From Chitinophaga terrae (ex Kim and Jung 2007) (GTDB taxonomy: Bacteria > Bacteroidota > Bacteroidia > Chitinophagales > Chitinophagaceae): DNA of 64,000 nt. Positions 14,323-23,207 of this stretch are shown piece after piece. The position numbers and the translations under genes were made by a program. Below the pieces are notes generated by a model that had not been told where the DNA came from, did no database searches, and saw only the letters and a list, made by a program, of their open reading frames with translations. The stretch lies in contig NZ_FNRL01000002.1 of assembly GCF_900107795.1 (NCBI RefSeq), forward strand, positions 62,001-126,000. The letters are read 5' to 3'. The stretch's first letter is position 1; each line of letters begins with the position of its first letter.

Positions 14323-16644
14323 ATGAAGGCAAACTATTTAGACGAGCTTAACGAACAGCAACGGGAAGCAGTAACGCATATCAACGGCCCTTTAATGATA
14401 GTTGCAGGCGCCGGTTCAGGAAAAACCAAGGTACTTACCACCCGTATCGCACATCTGATGCGGCATGGCGTGGATGCTTTCAACATCCTGTCCCTGACCT
14501 TCACCAACAAGGCAGCCCGCGAAATGAAAGAACGCGTGGAAAAGATCCTCGGCGGCAGCGAAGCCCGCAACCTCTACATAGGTACCTTTCACTCCGTTTT
14601 TGCCCGCCTCCTCAGGGCGGAAGCTCACCGCCTCGGTTATCCCAACGATTTTACCATCTACGATACAGACGACGCTAAAAGTGTTCTTAAAACCATTATC
14701 AACGAATTAAACCTCGATGATAAACACTATAAGCCCACTTTCGTTTATAATCGCATCTCCGCCGCCAAAAACAGCCTGATGGGGCCGGAAGAATACCAGA
14801 TGGATCACCTGGTTCAACAGGAAGATATGAGGGCAAACAGGCCGCTTATCGGTAAAATATACGATATGTACGCCAAACGTACCTTCAAAAACGGGGCAAT
14901 GGACTTCGACGACCTGCTCTTCAAAATGTACGTACTCCTGAAATCATTCCCTGAAGTATTGCACAAATACCAGCATAAGTTCAAATACATCATGATCGAT
15001 GAGTACCAGGATACCAACCCTGCCCAGTACGAGATCATCAAACTGCTGGGAGCTGTACACGAGAATATCTGCGTGGTAGGCGACGATGCCCAGAGCATCT
15101 ACTCCTTCCGCGGGGCAACCATACAAAACATCCTGCAGTTCGAAAAAGACTACGACGATGTTCGCGTCGTAAAACTGGAACAGAACTACCGCAGTACCAA
15201 ATCCATCCTGAATGTGGCCAACGAAGTGATCGCCCACAATAAAGGACAGATCGAGAAAAATCTCTGGACAGATAATACAGAAGGCGATACCATCAAACTG
15301 GTACGTACCATGACCGACAACGAAGAAGGTAAATTCGTTGCCGATACCATCGCCGAACAGAAACTCCGGAACCATTACGAAAACCGCGATTTCGTTATCC
15401 TCTACCGTACCAATGCACAAAGCCGCTCCTTCGAGGAAAGTCTTCGCCGTAAAGGTATCCCGTACAGGATATATGGTGGCCTTTCCTTCTATCAACGTAA
15501 AGAGATCAAGGACTTCGTGGCTTACCTCCGGTTAATCATGAACACCCGGGACGAAGAAAGCCTGAAAAGGATCATCAACTACCCCGTGCGCGGGATCGGT
15601 AAAACCACCATCGAAAAAACACTGGTACTCGCCAATGAACATAACCTCACCATGTGGGAAGTGCTGGAAAGAGCCAGGGAATTCGGTTTCCGCGGCGGTA
15701 CCGTAGAAGCGATCGAAGCTTTCGTGATCATGATCAAGAGCTTCCAGGCGCTGCTGGGCACCCATAACGCCTACGATGTAGCCGTAGCCGTAGGTAAATC
15801 TACCAACCTTGTTAAAGAACTCTTCAACGATAAAACTACCGAAGGCCTTGCCCGCTACGAAAACGTGCAGGAATTGCTGAACTCTATCAAAGAGTTCACC
15901 GAAACCCCCGACGAAGAAGGGGAACTGCTGGATAAAAGCATGGGCTCTTACCTGCAACAGATCACTTTGCTGACAGATGCAGACCAGGGCAATGATGAAG
16001 ACAGCAACGTAGTGAAATTAATGACCATCCACGCGGCAAAGGGACTTGAATTTCCTGTAGTGTTCACCGTAGGCCTGGAGGAAACATTGTTCCCGAGCGG
16101 GATGTCTATCAATACACGGGAAGAACTGGAAGAAGAACGCCGCTTGTTCTATGTAGCCATCACCCGCGCCAAATCGAGGTTGTGGCTGACATATGCCAAC
16201 AGCCGTTACCGGTTTGGAAACCTGGTTCAGAACGAACCAAGCCGCTTCCTGGAAGAAATGCCTGAAAAATACCTGGATCGCAGCTACGCCGGCGGCGGAA
16301 GCATCCGGAATGCTTTTGGCGGCGGATCTACATCCGGCTGGGCATCTTCAGGCAATATGTTCGACAGGATGCAGAAGAAATCTCCGGCCCCTCAACAGGC
16401 TCCTCAGCCGGCGAAACCATCTTTCTCGCCAGCTACCACCCATGTTCCTTCTGCCGGTTTTACGGCAGACGACCCTGCCGAAATGGTAGCAGGCATGCAG
16501 GTAGAACACCAGAAATTCGGCTTCGGTACCATTACCAGCCTGGAAGGCGCCCCTAATAACAGGATCGCAGTGATCGTGTTCCCTAAAGGAGGCGGTGAGA
16601 AAAAAATTATGCTGAACTACGCTAAACTGCGGATAGTAAGATAA
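14323..16644 (+). CDS. UvrD/PcrA-type ATP-dependent DNA helicase
   Basis: A 773-residue superfamily 1A 3'-5' helicase for nucleotide excision repair, mismatch repair or fork clearance. It shows the Q motif LNEQQREAV, the Walker A AGAGSGKT (28-35), TFTNKAAREMKERV (Ia), IMIDEYQDTNPAQYE (II), VVGDDAQSIYSFRGA (III), EQNYRST (IV), TIHAAKGLEFPVVF (V) and LFYVAITRAKSRL (VI). The C-terminus carries a low-complexity linker and the PcrA-type Tudor domain (GMQVEHQKFGFGTI). Start ATG 14323 is preferred over the GTG 3 bases earlier. It is followed after 10 bp by recX, an unusual but sensible repair pairing. Confidence 0.93.
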   Translation: MKANYLDELNEQQREAVTHINGPLMIVAGAGSGKTKVLTTRIAHLMRHGVDAFNILSLTFTNKAAREMKERVEKILGGSEARNLYIGTFHSVFARLLRAEAHRLGYPNDFTIYDTDDAKSVLKTIINELNLDDKHYKPTFVYNRISAAKNSLMGPEEYQMDHLVQQEDMRANRPLIGKIYDMYAKRTFKNGAMDFDDLLFKMYVLLKSFPEVLHKYQHKFKYIMIDEYQDTNPAQYEIIKLLGAVHENICVVGDDAQSIYSFRGATIQNILQFEKDYDDVRVVKLEQNYRSTKSILNVANEVIAHNKGQIEKNLWTDNTEGDTIKLVRTMTDNEEGKFVADTIAEQKLRNHYENRDFVILYRTNAQSRSFEESLRRKGIPYRIYGGLSFYQRKEIKDFVAYLRLIMNTRDEESLKRIINYPVRGIGKTTIEKTLVLANEHNLTMWEVLERAREFGFRGGTVEAIEAFVIMIKSFQALLGTHNAYDVAVAVGKSTNLVKELFNDKTTEGLARYENVQELLNSIKEFTETPDEEGELLDKSMGSYLQQITLLTDADQGNDEDSNVVKLMTIHAAKGLEFPVVFTVGLEETLFPSGMSINTREELEEERRLFYVAITRAKSRLWLTYANSRYRFGNLVQNEPSRFLEEMPEKYLDRSYAGGGSIRNAFGGGSTSGWASSGNMFDRMQKKSPAPQQAPQPAKPSFSPATTHVPSAGFTADDPAEMVAGMQVEHQKFGFGTITSLEGAPNNRIAVIVFPKGGGEKKIMLNYAKLRIVR

Positions 16645-16654
16645 AGCAGATGAT

Positions 16655-17122
16655 ATGTTAACCGAGTTGAATAAACTCAGGCAATTTTGCGCCTACCAGG
16701 AACGCAGTCACCAGGAAACAAAATATAAGTGCCTGGAACTGGGACTGAGAGGCGAAGCCGTGGATGAAGCCATTGCCGCGCTTATAGCCGATAATTTCCT
16801 GAATGAAGAACGCTTTGCCAGGGCTTTTGCAGGGGGGAAATTTCGCATCAAACACTGGGGACGGAAAAAGATCCTCATGGAACTGAAGCAGCGGCAGGTA
16901 TCTCCCTATTGTATTAAAAAAGCAATGGAGGAAATCGACGACAACGACTATATTAAAGTGCTGGAGAAACTGGCTGAAAAGAAATATTTATCGTTACAGA
17001 AAGAACCTCCTTTGAAACGTAAATATAAAACGATCCAATACCTGGTAGGAAGGGGATTTGAGCAGGATCTGATCCAGGATGCCCTGGAAAAAATACACAA
17101 CGATCACCAGGATAGTTTCTGA
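16655..17122 (+). CDS. recX: RecA regulator RecX
   Basis: A 155-residue helical protein with three-helix repeats, as in RecX, which caps RecA filaments and limits strand exchange. Recognisable blocks are LEARLRG-like LGLRGEAVDEAIAALIADNFLNEERFARAFAGGKFR (residues about 30-65) and RKKILMELKQRQVSPYCIKKAMEEID. The third repeat (KTIQYLVGRGFEQDLIQDALEKI) is complete. recA itself is not in the window. The start lies 10 bp after the helicase stop, so the pair is likely one operon. Confidence 0.85.
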   Translation: MLTELNKLRQFCAYQERSHQETKYKCLELGLRGEAVDEAIAALIADNFLNEERFARAFAGGKFRIKHWGRKKILMELKQRQVSPYCIKKAMEEIDDNDYIKVLEKLAEKKYLSLQKEPPLKRKYKTIQYLVGRGFEQDLIQDALEKIHNDHQDSF

Positions 17123-17140
17123 TACCCTTAATCTTTTGCG

Positions 17141-17935
17141 ATGTCTGACCTGAAAGTAACATTGATCCAGTCTGATCTGCATTGGGAGAACAAAGAAGCC
17201 AATCTCCGGATGTTTGATGAGAAGATCGACAGTATCGAAAGAACGGAAGTAGTGATACTCCCGGAAATGTTCAGCACCGGTTTTAGCATGCAGCCGGAAA
17301 AACTGGCTGAAACAATGGACGGCAGCGCTGTTAACTGGATGCGCAGCAAGGCGGCATCAAAACGTATAATCATCACCGGTAGCCTGATCATTGAAGAGAA
17401 TGGCGAATACTTTAACCGCCTTATCTGGATGCTGCCCAACGGGCAGTTCGGCACTTATGATAAACGCCACCTGTTTGGTTATGCCGGCGAGCATGAACAT
17501 TACCAGGCAGGCGATAAAAGGCTCATCGCACAGGTAAAAGGCTGGAAAATAAACCTGAATATCTGCTACGATCTCCGTTTCCCTGTATGGACAAGAAATA
17601 ATATCCAGCCGGCTACCAACGAACCGGCCTACGATCTCCTGGTTTATGTGGCCAACTGGCCTGAAAGAAGGAAAACTGCCTGGACCACCTTATTGCAGGC
17701 AAGAGCGATTGAAAACCAGTGTTTTGTTGTTGGAGTGAATAGAGTGGGGGAAGATGGAAATAAGATATATCACAGCGGTGAATCGAGCCTGATAGACCCG
17801 ATGGGAGAGATCATTTACAGGAAATCCGGGGAAGAAGATATTTTTACGTATACCCTTCAGCGTGAACAGCTGAACGATACCAGGGCCCGGCTGCCCTTCC
17901 TTAAAGATGCCGATTCTTTTACTATTTTACCATAA
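17141..17935 (+). CDS. Nitrilase-superfamily omega-amidase
   Basis: A 264-residue carbon-nitrogen hydrolase. The Glu-Lys-Cys triad is placed as expected: the Glu in VVILPEMFSTGF, the Lys in GTYDKRHLFGYAGEHEHY, and the Cys in LNICYDLRFPVW. The GYAGEHEHYQAGD segment resembles YafV/omega-amidases that hydrolyse alpha-ketoglutaramate or alpha-ketosuccinamate, a metabolite-repair step. Substrate is inferred from similarity only. It starts 18 bp after recX and continues the operon to VOC and nagA. Confidence 0.88.
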   Translation: MSDLKVTLIQSDLHWENKEANLRMFDEKIDSIERTEVVILPEMFSTGFSMQPEKLAETMDGSAVNWMRSKAASKRIIITGSLIIEENGEYFNRLIWMLPNGQFGTYDKRHLFGYAGEHEHYQAGDKRLIAQVKGWKINLNICYDLRFPVWTRNNIQPATNEPAYDLLVYVANWPERRKTAWTTLLQARAIENQCFVVGVNRVGEDGNKIYHSGESSLIDPMGEIIYRKSGEEDIFTYTLQREQLNDTRARLPFLKDADSFTILP

Positions 17936-17940
17936 AGATT

Positions 17941-18330
17941 ATGTTGCTGCAAGCAGTTCATCATATCGCCATCATCTGCTCAGATTACCAGCGTAGCAAA
18001 ACATTTTATACTGAAACCCTGGGCCTTTCTGTGATCCGGGAAGTATACAGGATGGAGCGGGATTCCTGGAAGCTGGATCTTGCGCTGAACGGGCATTACA
18101 TCATCGAACTTTTTTCCTTCCCCGATCCGCCTCCGCGTTCGAGCCGCCCTGAGGCCCTGGGCTTAAGGCACCTGGCTTTTTCTGTAGAGGATATCAATAA
18201 AGCAGTGCGGGAACTGAATGCCAGGGGAGTAGTCACAGAGCCTGTCAGAACAGACCCTCATACCGGCAAACTGTTTACCTTTTTTACAGATCCTGACGGT
18301 TTGCCGCTGGAACTATACGAAACAACCTAA
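17941..18330 (+). CDS. VOC family protein (glyoxalase I-like)
   Basis: A 129-residue single-unit vicinal oxygen chelate fold protein. The two beta-alpha-beta modules are visible: LLQAVHHIAIICSDYQRSKTFYTETLGLSVI, and LRHLAFSVEDINKAVRELNARGV with a terminal FFTDPDGLPLELYE. The metal ligands of glyoxalase-like members (His8, a Glu in HYIIELFSF, His in LRHLAFS, Glu in PLELYE) are all present. It resembles the GloA2/YaeR subgroup, whose substrate is uncertain. Start is 5 bp after the amidase stop. Confidence 0.85.
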   Translation: MLLQAVHHIAIICSDYQRSKTFYTETLGLSVIREVYRMERDSWKLDLALNGHYIIELFSFPDPPPRSSRPEALGLRHLAFSVEDINKAVRELNARGVVTEPVRTDPHTGKLFTFFTDPDGLPLELYETT

Positions 18331-18341
18331 AAACTTTAACT

Positions 18342-19439
18342 ATGTCTGTAACCTACGTCAATGCCCGGATTTTTACTGGAGAAAAGATTTTGGAACAACA
18401 TGCGGTGACAACTGAAAATGGCCTGATAACAGCCCTCGTTCCGATGAACGAGCTTCAGCAGTCGGCCAACCGGGTAGACCTGCAAGGGGCTTTACTGGCT
18501 CCCGCTTTCATTGATCTGCAGATCTACGGGGGTAATGGCAAGGTGTTTTCTTTATATCCGTCTGTTGACGCGCTGGAAGCTACGGTAAATTACAGCAAGG
18601 CAGGCGGCGCCGCCTGGATAATGCCTACAGTGGCTACCATAGGAGAAGAGGTGATGCTGAACGCCATGAAAGCGGTAAGAGAATACTGGAAACAGGGGCT
18701 GACCGGGGTATTGGGCCTGCACCTGGAAGGACCGTTCATTAACCCGAAGAAAAAAGGAGCGCATCTCGAACAATATATTCATTCACCATCTCAACAGGAT
18801 ATAGACTGGATACTTTCGAATGGGGGAGATGTGGTGAAAATGATCACCCTGGCGCCTGAATGCTGCGATCCTGCCCTGGTGAAGCAGCTCAGGGACGCGG
18901 GAATCGTGATATTTGCAGGACACAGCAACGCAACTTACGCGGAAGCATATACGGCTTTTGACCAGGGAATTCACAATGCCACACACCTGTTCAATGCTAT
19001 GTCGCCGCTCGAAAGCAGGGCGCCTGGCCTTGTGGGCGCTGTGTACGATCATCCGGCGGTTAGCGCCAGCATAGTGGCCGACGGGGTGCATGTCGATTTC
19101 GCATCTATCCGTATCAGCAAAAAGATCATGAAAGAGCGCCTGTTCCTGATCACAGATGCGGTGGAGGAGAACAGGGAAGGGGGATATATTTATATCAAAG
19201 AAGCCGACAGGTATGTAAGCGCTACAGGCGTTTTATCGGGTTCGCGGCTTACTATGGCAAAAGCGGTAAGGAATTGTGTGGAAAAGGTAGGGATAGAACT
19301 GGAAGAAGCGCTGAGAATGGCCTCGTTATATCCGGCAAATGTAGGCGAATGGGGCAGGCAAATGGGCAGGATCGAAGCAGGTTGCAGATCAGATATGGTA
19401 GCGATAGACGGGAACTGGAATACGGTGCTATACAGTTAA
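18342..19439 (+). CDS. nagA: N-acetylglucosamine-6-phosphate deacetylase
   Basis: A 365-residue amidohydrolase that deacetylates GlcNAc-6-P to GlcN-6-P, feeding amino sugars to glycolysis or back to peptidoglycan synthesis. Motifs: the early APAFIDLQIYGGNG, metal-binding HLEGPFINPKKKGAH, the histidines in AGHSNATYAEA and NATHLFNAMSPL, and the catalytic Asp in LITDAVEEN. nagB is not adjacent. It is the last clear member of the helicase-recX-amidase-VOC run, 11 bp after the VOC gene. Confidence 0.92.
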   Translation: MSVTYVNARIFTGEKILEQHAVTTENGLITALVPMNELQQSANRVDLQGALLAPAFIDLQIYGGNGKVFSLYPSVDALEATVNYSKAGGAAWIMPTVATIGEEVMLNAMKAVREYWKQGLTGVLGLHLEGPFINPKKKGAHLEQYIHSPSQQDIDWILSNGGDVVKMITLAPECCDPALVKQLRDAGIVIFAGHSNATYAEAYTAFDQGIHNATHLFNAMSPLESRAPGLVGAVYDHPAVSASIVADGVHVDFASIRISKKIMKERLFLITDAVEENREGGYIYIKEADRYVSATGVLSGSRLTMAKAVRNCVEKVGIELEEALRMASLYPANVGEWGRQMGRIEAGCRSDMVAIDGNWNTVLYS

Positions 19440-19476
19440 TAATTTTATCTTCGCAGGTAGATCAATACAGCATGGA

Positions 19477-21156
19477 ATGAGCGCATCTAGTAGTTTTTTT
19501 AGGAAGAACCAGTATCTGAATTTGTTTTTGCTGGGATGGTTGGTGTTAGGGCTTTTACAGGCCGGCTTTTCAGAGCTCTGGGACGACGAAGCATATTACT
19601 GGGTGTATTCCCAGCACCTTGACTGGGGGTATTTCGATCACCCGCCCATGATCGCGCTCCTGATCAAGATCGGCTACGGAATTTTTCATAACGAGCTGGG
19701 AGTACGGCTATTGGTTGTTATGCTGAATACGCTGACATTATGGATAACGGCCCGGCTGATCGCGTTTAAAGATATGAAGCTGTTCTACCTGTTAATCGGC
19801 GCTATGGGCGCCATGCAGGTAGGAGGAATGTTAGCTGTACCGGATGTGCCCCTGATCTTTTTTGCAGCCGTTTATTTCTGGATATACAAGTTGTTCCTGA
19901 ATGAACAAAGCTGGAAGAATACGCTGTTGCTGGGGCTTTCCATGGCGCTGATGTTCTACAGCAAATACCATGGCGTATTGCTGGTCTTCTTTACATTGCT
20001 TTCGAATATCAACCTGCTGAAGGTTTTTAAATTCTGGGTAGCCTGTCTTCTTACTACCTTATTATTCTTCCCGCATATTTACTGGCAGTACACGCACGAT
20101 TTCCCATCGCTGCAATATCACCTGGTGGAGCGTAATGCAGCGGCTTACGACATCAGCTTTTCGCTGGATTACCTGGCGGGCCAGTTGGCTTTATTTGGTC
20201 CTGTAGTAGGTTGGCTGATATTGTATTATGCTTTCAGAAGTCCTTTGCAGAACGCCTTTGAAAGAGCCTTGAAGTTCTGTACCATCGGCGTACTTGGTTT
20301 TTTCCTGGTCAGTACTTTTAAGGGCCGTGTAGAGGCCAACTGGACGGTGATGTTATTTACCCCGGTTATGGTGTTGGCTCACCAGGCGGTGGTACGTAAA
20401 CAACTGACGCAGAAATGGCTGCTTTACACTTTGCCAGTAACATTGTTGCTGGTGCTGGCGGTGAGGGTTTACCTGGTCTGGAATTTCGTGCCGGGGGTGG
20501 AGATACGGCCGGAAGTGCATGATAATAAGAAATGGACAGCTGCAGTGGCGGCAAAGGCCCAGGGAAGACCGGTTGTATTTATCAACAGTTACCAGCTTCC
20601 TTCCAAATACATGTTCTACACTGGTAATCTCTCCTATAGCCTTAATAACCAGTATTCGCGCAGAAGCCAATATAATTACTGGGATACAGAAACGCAGTTA
20701 TGGGGCCATCCTGTGATGGTAGTATTTGATCCCGGCGCGGGCATCCCGGTTACAGACAGTCTTAAAACCGTTCATGGAGTATGGGATTATTACCTGGATA
20801 CTGCTTATTATTCTTATTCCAGGATCCAGTTCAAACCGGCGTTGAAGCAGATCAAAGCACGGCCGGGAGAGCATATAAGCGTGGTATTGCAGCCGTTTAA
20901 CGAGTATCGCCAGCCTATCCAGCTCGACAGGGATAATGAACCTGTTATAGGGTATGGTTTTAAAAATAAAGACACTTCGTTGCCGGCGGTGAAACTGGCT
21001 ACAACCCTTGAAACAGCGATGTTAAGACGGTTGGTGAGCCTGGAGGTAGTGGCGCCGGAAAAACCTGGCAAATACCAGTTAAAGTTCTCGGTATTTGCGG
21101 GCGATCTGCCGCCTACGCATAACAGCCCTGTGATCCCTGTTGAAGTATCGAAATAG
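19477..21156 (+). CDS. Glycosyltransferase family 39 (ArnT-like) membrane protein
   Basis: A 559-residue polytopic protein with about ten membrane segments in its first 360 residues. The GT39 hallmark WDDEAYYWVYSQHLDWGYFDHPP lies in the first periplasmic loop (about residues 33-55), with DDEAYYW holding the catalytic Asp. The C-terminal 200 residues form a soluble periplasmic domain of beta type. Such enzymes transfer a sugar from a polyprenyl-phosphate carrier onto lipid or protein; the acceptor is not evident. ATG at 19477 is 37 bp after nagA, and a terminator for the convergent thiL gene follows. Confidence 0.85.
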   Translation: MSASSSFFRKNQYLNLFLLGWLVLGLLQAGFSELWDDEAYYWVYSQHLDWGYFDHPPMIALLIKIGYGIFHNELGVRLLVVMLNTLTLWITARLIAFKDMKLFYLLIGAMGAMQVGGMLAVPDVPLIFFAAVYFWIYKLFLNEQSWKNTLLLGLSMALMFYSKYHGVLLVFFTLLSNINLLKVFKFWVACLLTTLLFFPHIYWQYTHDFPSLQYHLVERNAAAYDISFSLDYLAGQLALFGPVVGWLILYYAFRSPLQNAFERALKFCTIGVLGFFLVSTFKGRVEANWTVMLFTPVMVLAHQAVVRKQLTQKWLLYTLPVTLLLVLAVRVYLVWNFVPGVEIRPEVHDNKKWTAAVAAKAQGRPVVFINSYQLPSKYMFYTGNLSYSLNNQYSRRSQYNYWDTETQLWGHPVMVVFDPGAGIPVTDSLKTVHGVWDYYLDTAYYSYSRIQFKPALKQIKARPGEHISVVLQPFNEYRQPIQLDRDNEPVIGYGFKNKDTSLPAVKLATTLETAMLRRLVSLEVVAPEKPGKYQLKFSVFAGDLPPTHNSPVIPVEVSK

Positions 21157-21162
21157 GATATA

Positions 21163-21194
21163 AAAAAGAACACCCGGCTATGAAGGCCGGGTGT
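21163..21194 (-). terminator. Terminator after thiL
   Basis: ACACCCGGC/GCCGGGTGT (21170-21178/21186-21194) is a perfect 9-bp stem. Read leftward it runs into CTTTTTTA, so it serves the thiL transcript; the rightward side has no T-run. Confidence 0.8.
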
Positions 21195-21215
21195 CTTGTC
21201 AGAATTAGAGTATAC

Positions 21216-22247
21216 TTATTGTTTGAAAGCATTCCATCCCTGCGCCACCAGCTTGAATTTATTCCCGCCTTTGGTTATAATATGGGCGCCTTCTGAAATA
21301 TCGGCCATGTAACCTACAACGCTGATCTGTTCATTCAGCACGATCTTATCGTAATCCTCCTGTTTCATGGTGAACAGCAGTTCATAATCTTCTCCGCCGC
21401 TTAATGCGCAGGCAGTGGGGTCTAACCCGAACTTAAGGGCTATTTCCCTGCTTTCCTGGGCAATGGGAATCTTTTCTTCATACAATACAACGCCAAGGTT
21501 GCTTTGTTTGGCAATATGGAGGATCTCTGAGCTTAAACCATCGCTGATGTCCATCATGGCGGTAGGAACAATGTTTTCCTGCTGCAGGAATTCTATGATA
21601 TCTTTCCTGGCTTCAGGTTTTAACTGGCGGCCAATGATATAGGTCTGGTTTTCCAGGTCTGGTTTTACTCCCGGGCTTTCGAGGAATATTTTTTTCTCTC
21701 TTTCCAGGAGGGTGAGGCCAAGATATGCAGCGCCCAGATCGCCTGATACGCAAAGCAGGTCGCCTTTTTGGGCGGTAGACCGTTTTACGAACTGGTCTGG
21801 CGTTACTTCGCCTATAGCGGTAACGCTGATAATGAATCCTTTTTGCGAATTGCTGGTATCGCCGCCTACCAGGTCTACTCCATATTTTTCACAGGCGGCA
21901 TAAACGCCTTCATAGAACTCGTTCAGCGCTTCTACCGAGAAACGGTTGGAGAAAGCAATGCTGACAGTGATCTGGGTAGGGGTAGCATTCATCGCATAGA
22001 TGTCAGACAGGTTTACGACCACCGACTTGTACCCCAGGTGTTTAAGGGGGGTATACATCAGGTCGAAGTGAATGCCTTCTACCAGCATATCAGTGCTGAC
22101 AACCGTTTGTTTTCCGAAATGGTCTATCACTGCGGCGTCGTCGCCTACTCCCAGTACGGTGCTGGCGTTCTGTATCTCTATGTTCCGGGTGAGATAATCG
22201 ATCAATCCGAATTCTCCCAGGTCTTGTATTTCTGTTCTTTCTTCCAT
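21216..22247 (-). CDS. thiL: Thiamine-monophosphate kinase
   Basis: A 343-residue AIRS-fold kinase making thiamine pyrophosphate from thiamine monophosphate, the last step of the pathway. Characteristic pieces are GVGDDAAVIDHFGKQTVVSTDMLVEG near residues 36-60, a GYKSVVVNLSDIYAM segment, and GGDTSNSQKGFIISV. The C-terminal SGGEDYELLFTM is the ATP-binding signature. Length is normal. It is leftward, downstream of the IMPase gene by 12 bp, and its transcript ends at the strong hairpin at 21170-21194. Confidence 0.92.
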   Translation of the reverse strand: MEERTEIQDLGEFGLIDYLTRNIEIQNASTVLGVGDDAAVIDHFGKQTVVSTDMLVEGIHFDLMYTPLKHLGYKSVVVNLSDIYAMNATPTQITVSIAFSNRFSVEALNEFYEGVYAACEKYGVDLVGGDTSNSQKGFIISVTAIGEVTPDQFVKRSTAQKGDLLCVSGDLGAAYLGLTLLEREKKIFLESPGVKPDLENQTYIIGRQLKPEARKDIIEFLQQENIVPTAMMDISDGLSSEILHIAKQSNLGVVLYEEKIPIAQESREIALKFGLDPTACALSGGEDYELLFTMKQEDYDKIVLNEQISVVGYMADISEGAHIITKGGNKFKLVAQGWNAFKQ

Positions 22248-22259
22248 GTTTCCGAAAAC

Positions 22260-23030
22260 TTATTTACCGTTTACGAGATCTTGCAATGCCTGGTGTATAT
22301 GGCCATTGGTGGCCAGTACCTGTTTTTGATAAGGGGAATAAGGGTTGCCGGAGAAATCGGTGATCCTGCCACCGCTTTCGGTAACGATCAGTGAACCGGC
22401 TGCCGAATCCCATGGTTGGAGGTGATGCTCATAAAACCCGTCGAACCTGCCGCAGGCTACCCAGCAAAGGTCTATTGCTGCAGAACCCAGCCGGCGTACA
22501 GGAATTCCTTTCTTTACGATAGTTTCGAATGCCTGGAGCGGGTTATTGGGCATATCCTGCCATTGATATGGAAAACCGGTAACCAAACAGGTTTGTTCGA
22601 TATTGGTTTTGGAGGATACTTTGATTGGCCTGTTGTTCAGGGTTGCGCCCTGGCCCTTTTCTGCAACGAAAAGCTCATTCATGAACGGGTTGTAAACAGC
22701 GCCCAGGATGATTTCCCCGTCTTTTTCCACCCCGATGGAGATGCAGCAGAGTGGTATGCCATTGGCAAAATTTACAGTACCGTCTATCGGGTCAATGATC
22801 CACTTTACGCTACTGGCGGATTTCAGCTCACCTACTTCCTCGCTGAGAATGAAGTGATCAGGATAAGTTTCTTTAATTACGGCGATAATAGCTTCTTCCG
22901 ATTTTTTGTCCACTTCCGTTACCAGGTCGTTTATACTGCTTTTGCTGGTAACTTCAAAGGGGCCGTCGAAATATTGTTGCAGTATTTTTCCGCTGGCTTC
23001 AGTAGCTTTGAGTAAAGTTGCTTTTAACAT
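22260..23030 (-). CDS. Inositol monophosphatase family phosphatase
   Basis: A 256-residue Mg2+- or Li+-sensitive phosphomonoesterase. The family signatures are complete: LSEEVGE with the metal-binding Glu near residue 63, WIIDPIDGTVNFANGIP at about 88-104, and the late WDSAAGSLIVTESGGRIT. Members act on inositol-1-phosphate, fructose-1,6-bisphosphate, histidinol-phosphate or 3'-phosphoadenosine phosphate, and the sequence does not decide between them. It is the upstream partner of thiL. No conserved promoter was found ahead of it. Confidence 0.9.
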   Translation of the reverse strand: MLKATLLKATEASGKILQQYFDGPFEVTSKSSINDLVTEVDKKSEEAIIAVIKETYPDHFILSEEVGELKSASSVKWIIDPIDGTVNFANGIPLCCISIGVEKDGEIILGAVYNPFMNELFVAEKGQGATLNNRPIKVSSKTNIEQTCLVTGFPYQWQDMPNNPLQAFETIVKKGIPVRRLGSAAIDLCWVACGRFDGFYEHHLQPWDSAAGSLIVTESGGRITDFSGNPYSPYQKQVLATNGHIHQALQDLVNGK

Positions 23031-23171
23031 GCTGTAAAGTTAGGCACGAATTGCGAATAATAGATTGGGAATGTAGCCAACATTTTGAATAATTGTATTA
23101 TATATAAGATTTATTGATAGCTCAACCTGGTAATTCCAAATTATCAATCGACTTATATTCAAGATTCCACT

Positions 23172-23179
23172 TATTTTTG
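23172..23179 (+). promoter_or_regulatory. -7 box upstream of the GH3 gene
   Basis: TATTTTTG fits TAnnTTTG exactly but has no matching TTG at 18-20 bases. The expected leader is about 25 nt to the ATG at 23208. Confidence 0.45.
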
Positions 23180-23207
23180 TAATTCAATTTAAAGAGAGGG
23201 AAAGTTA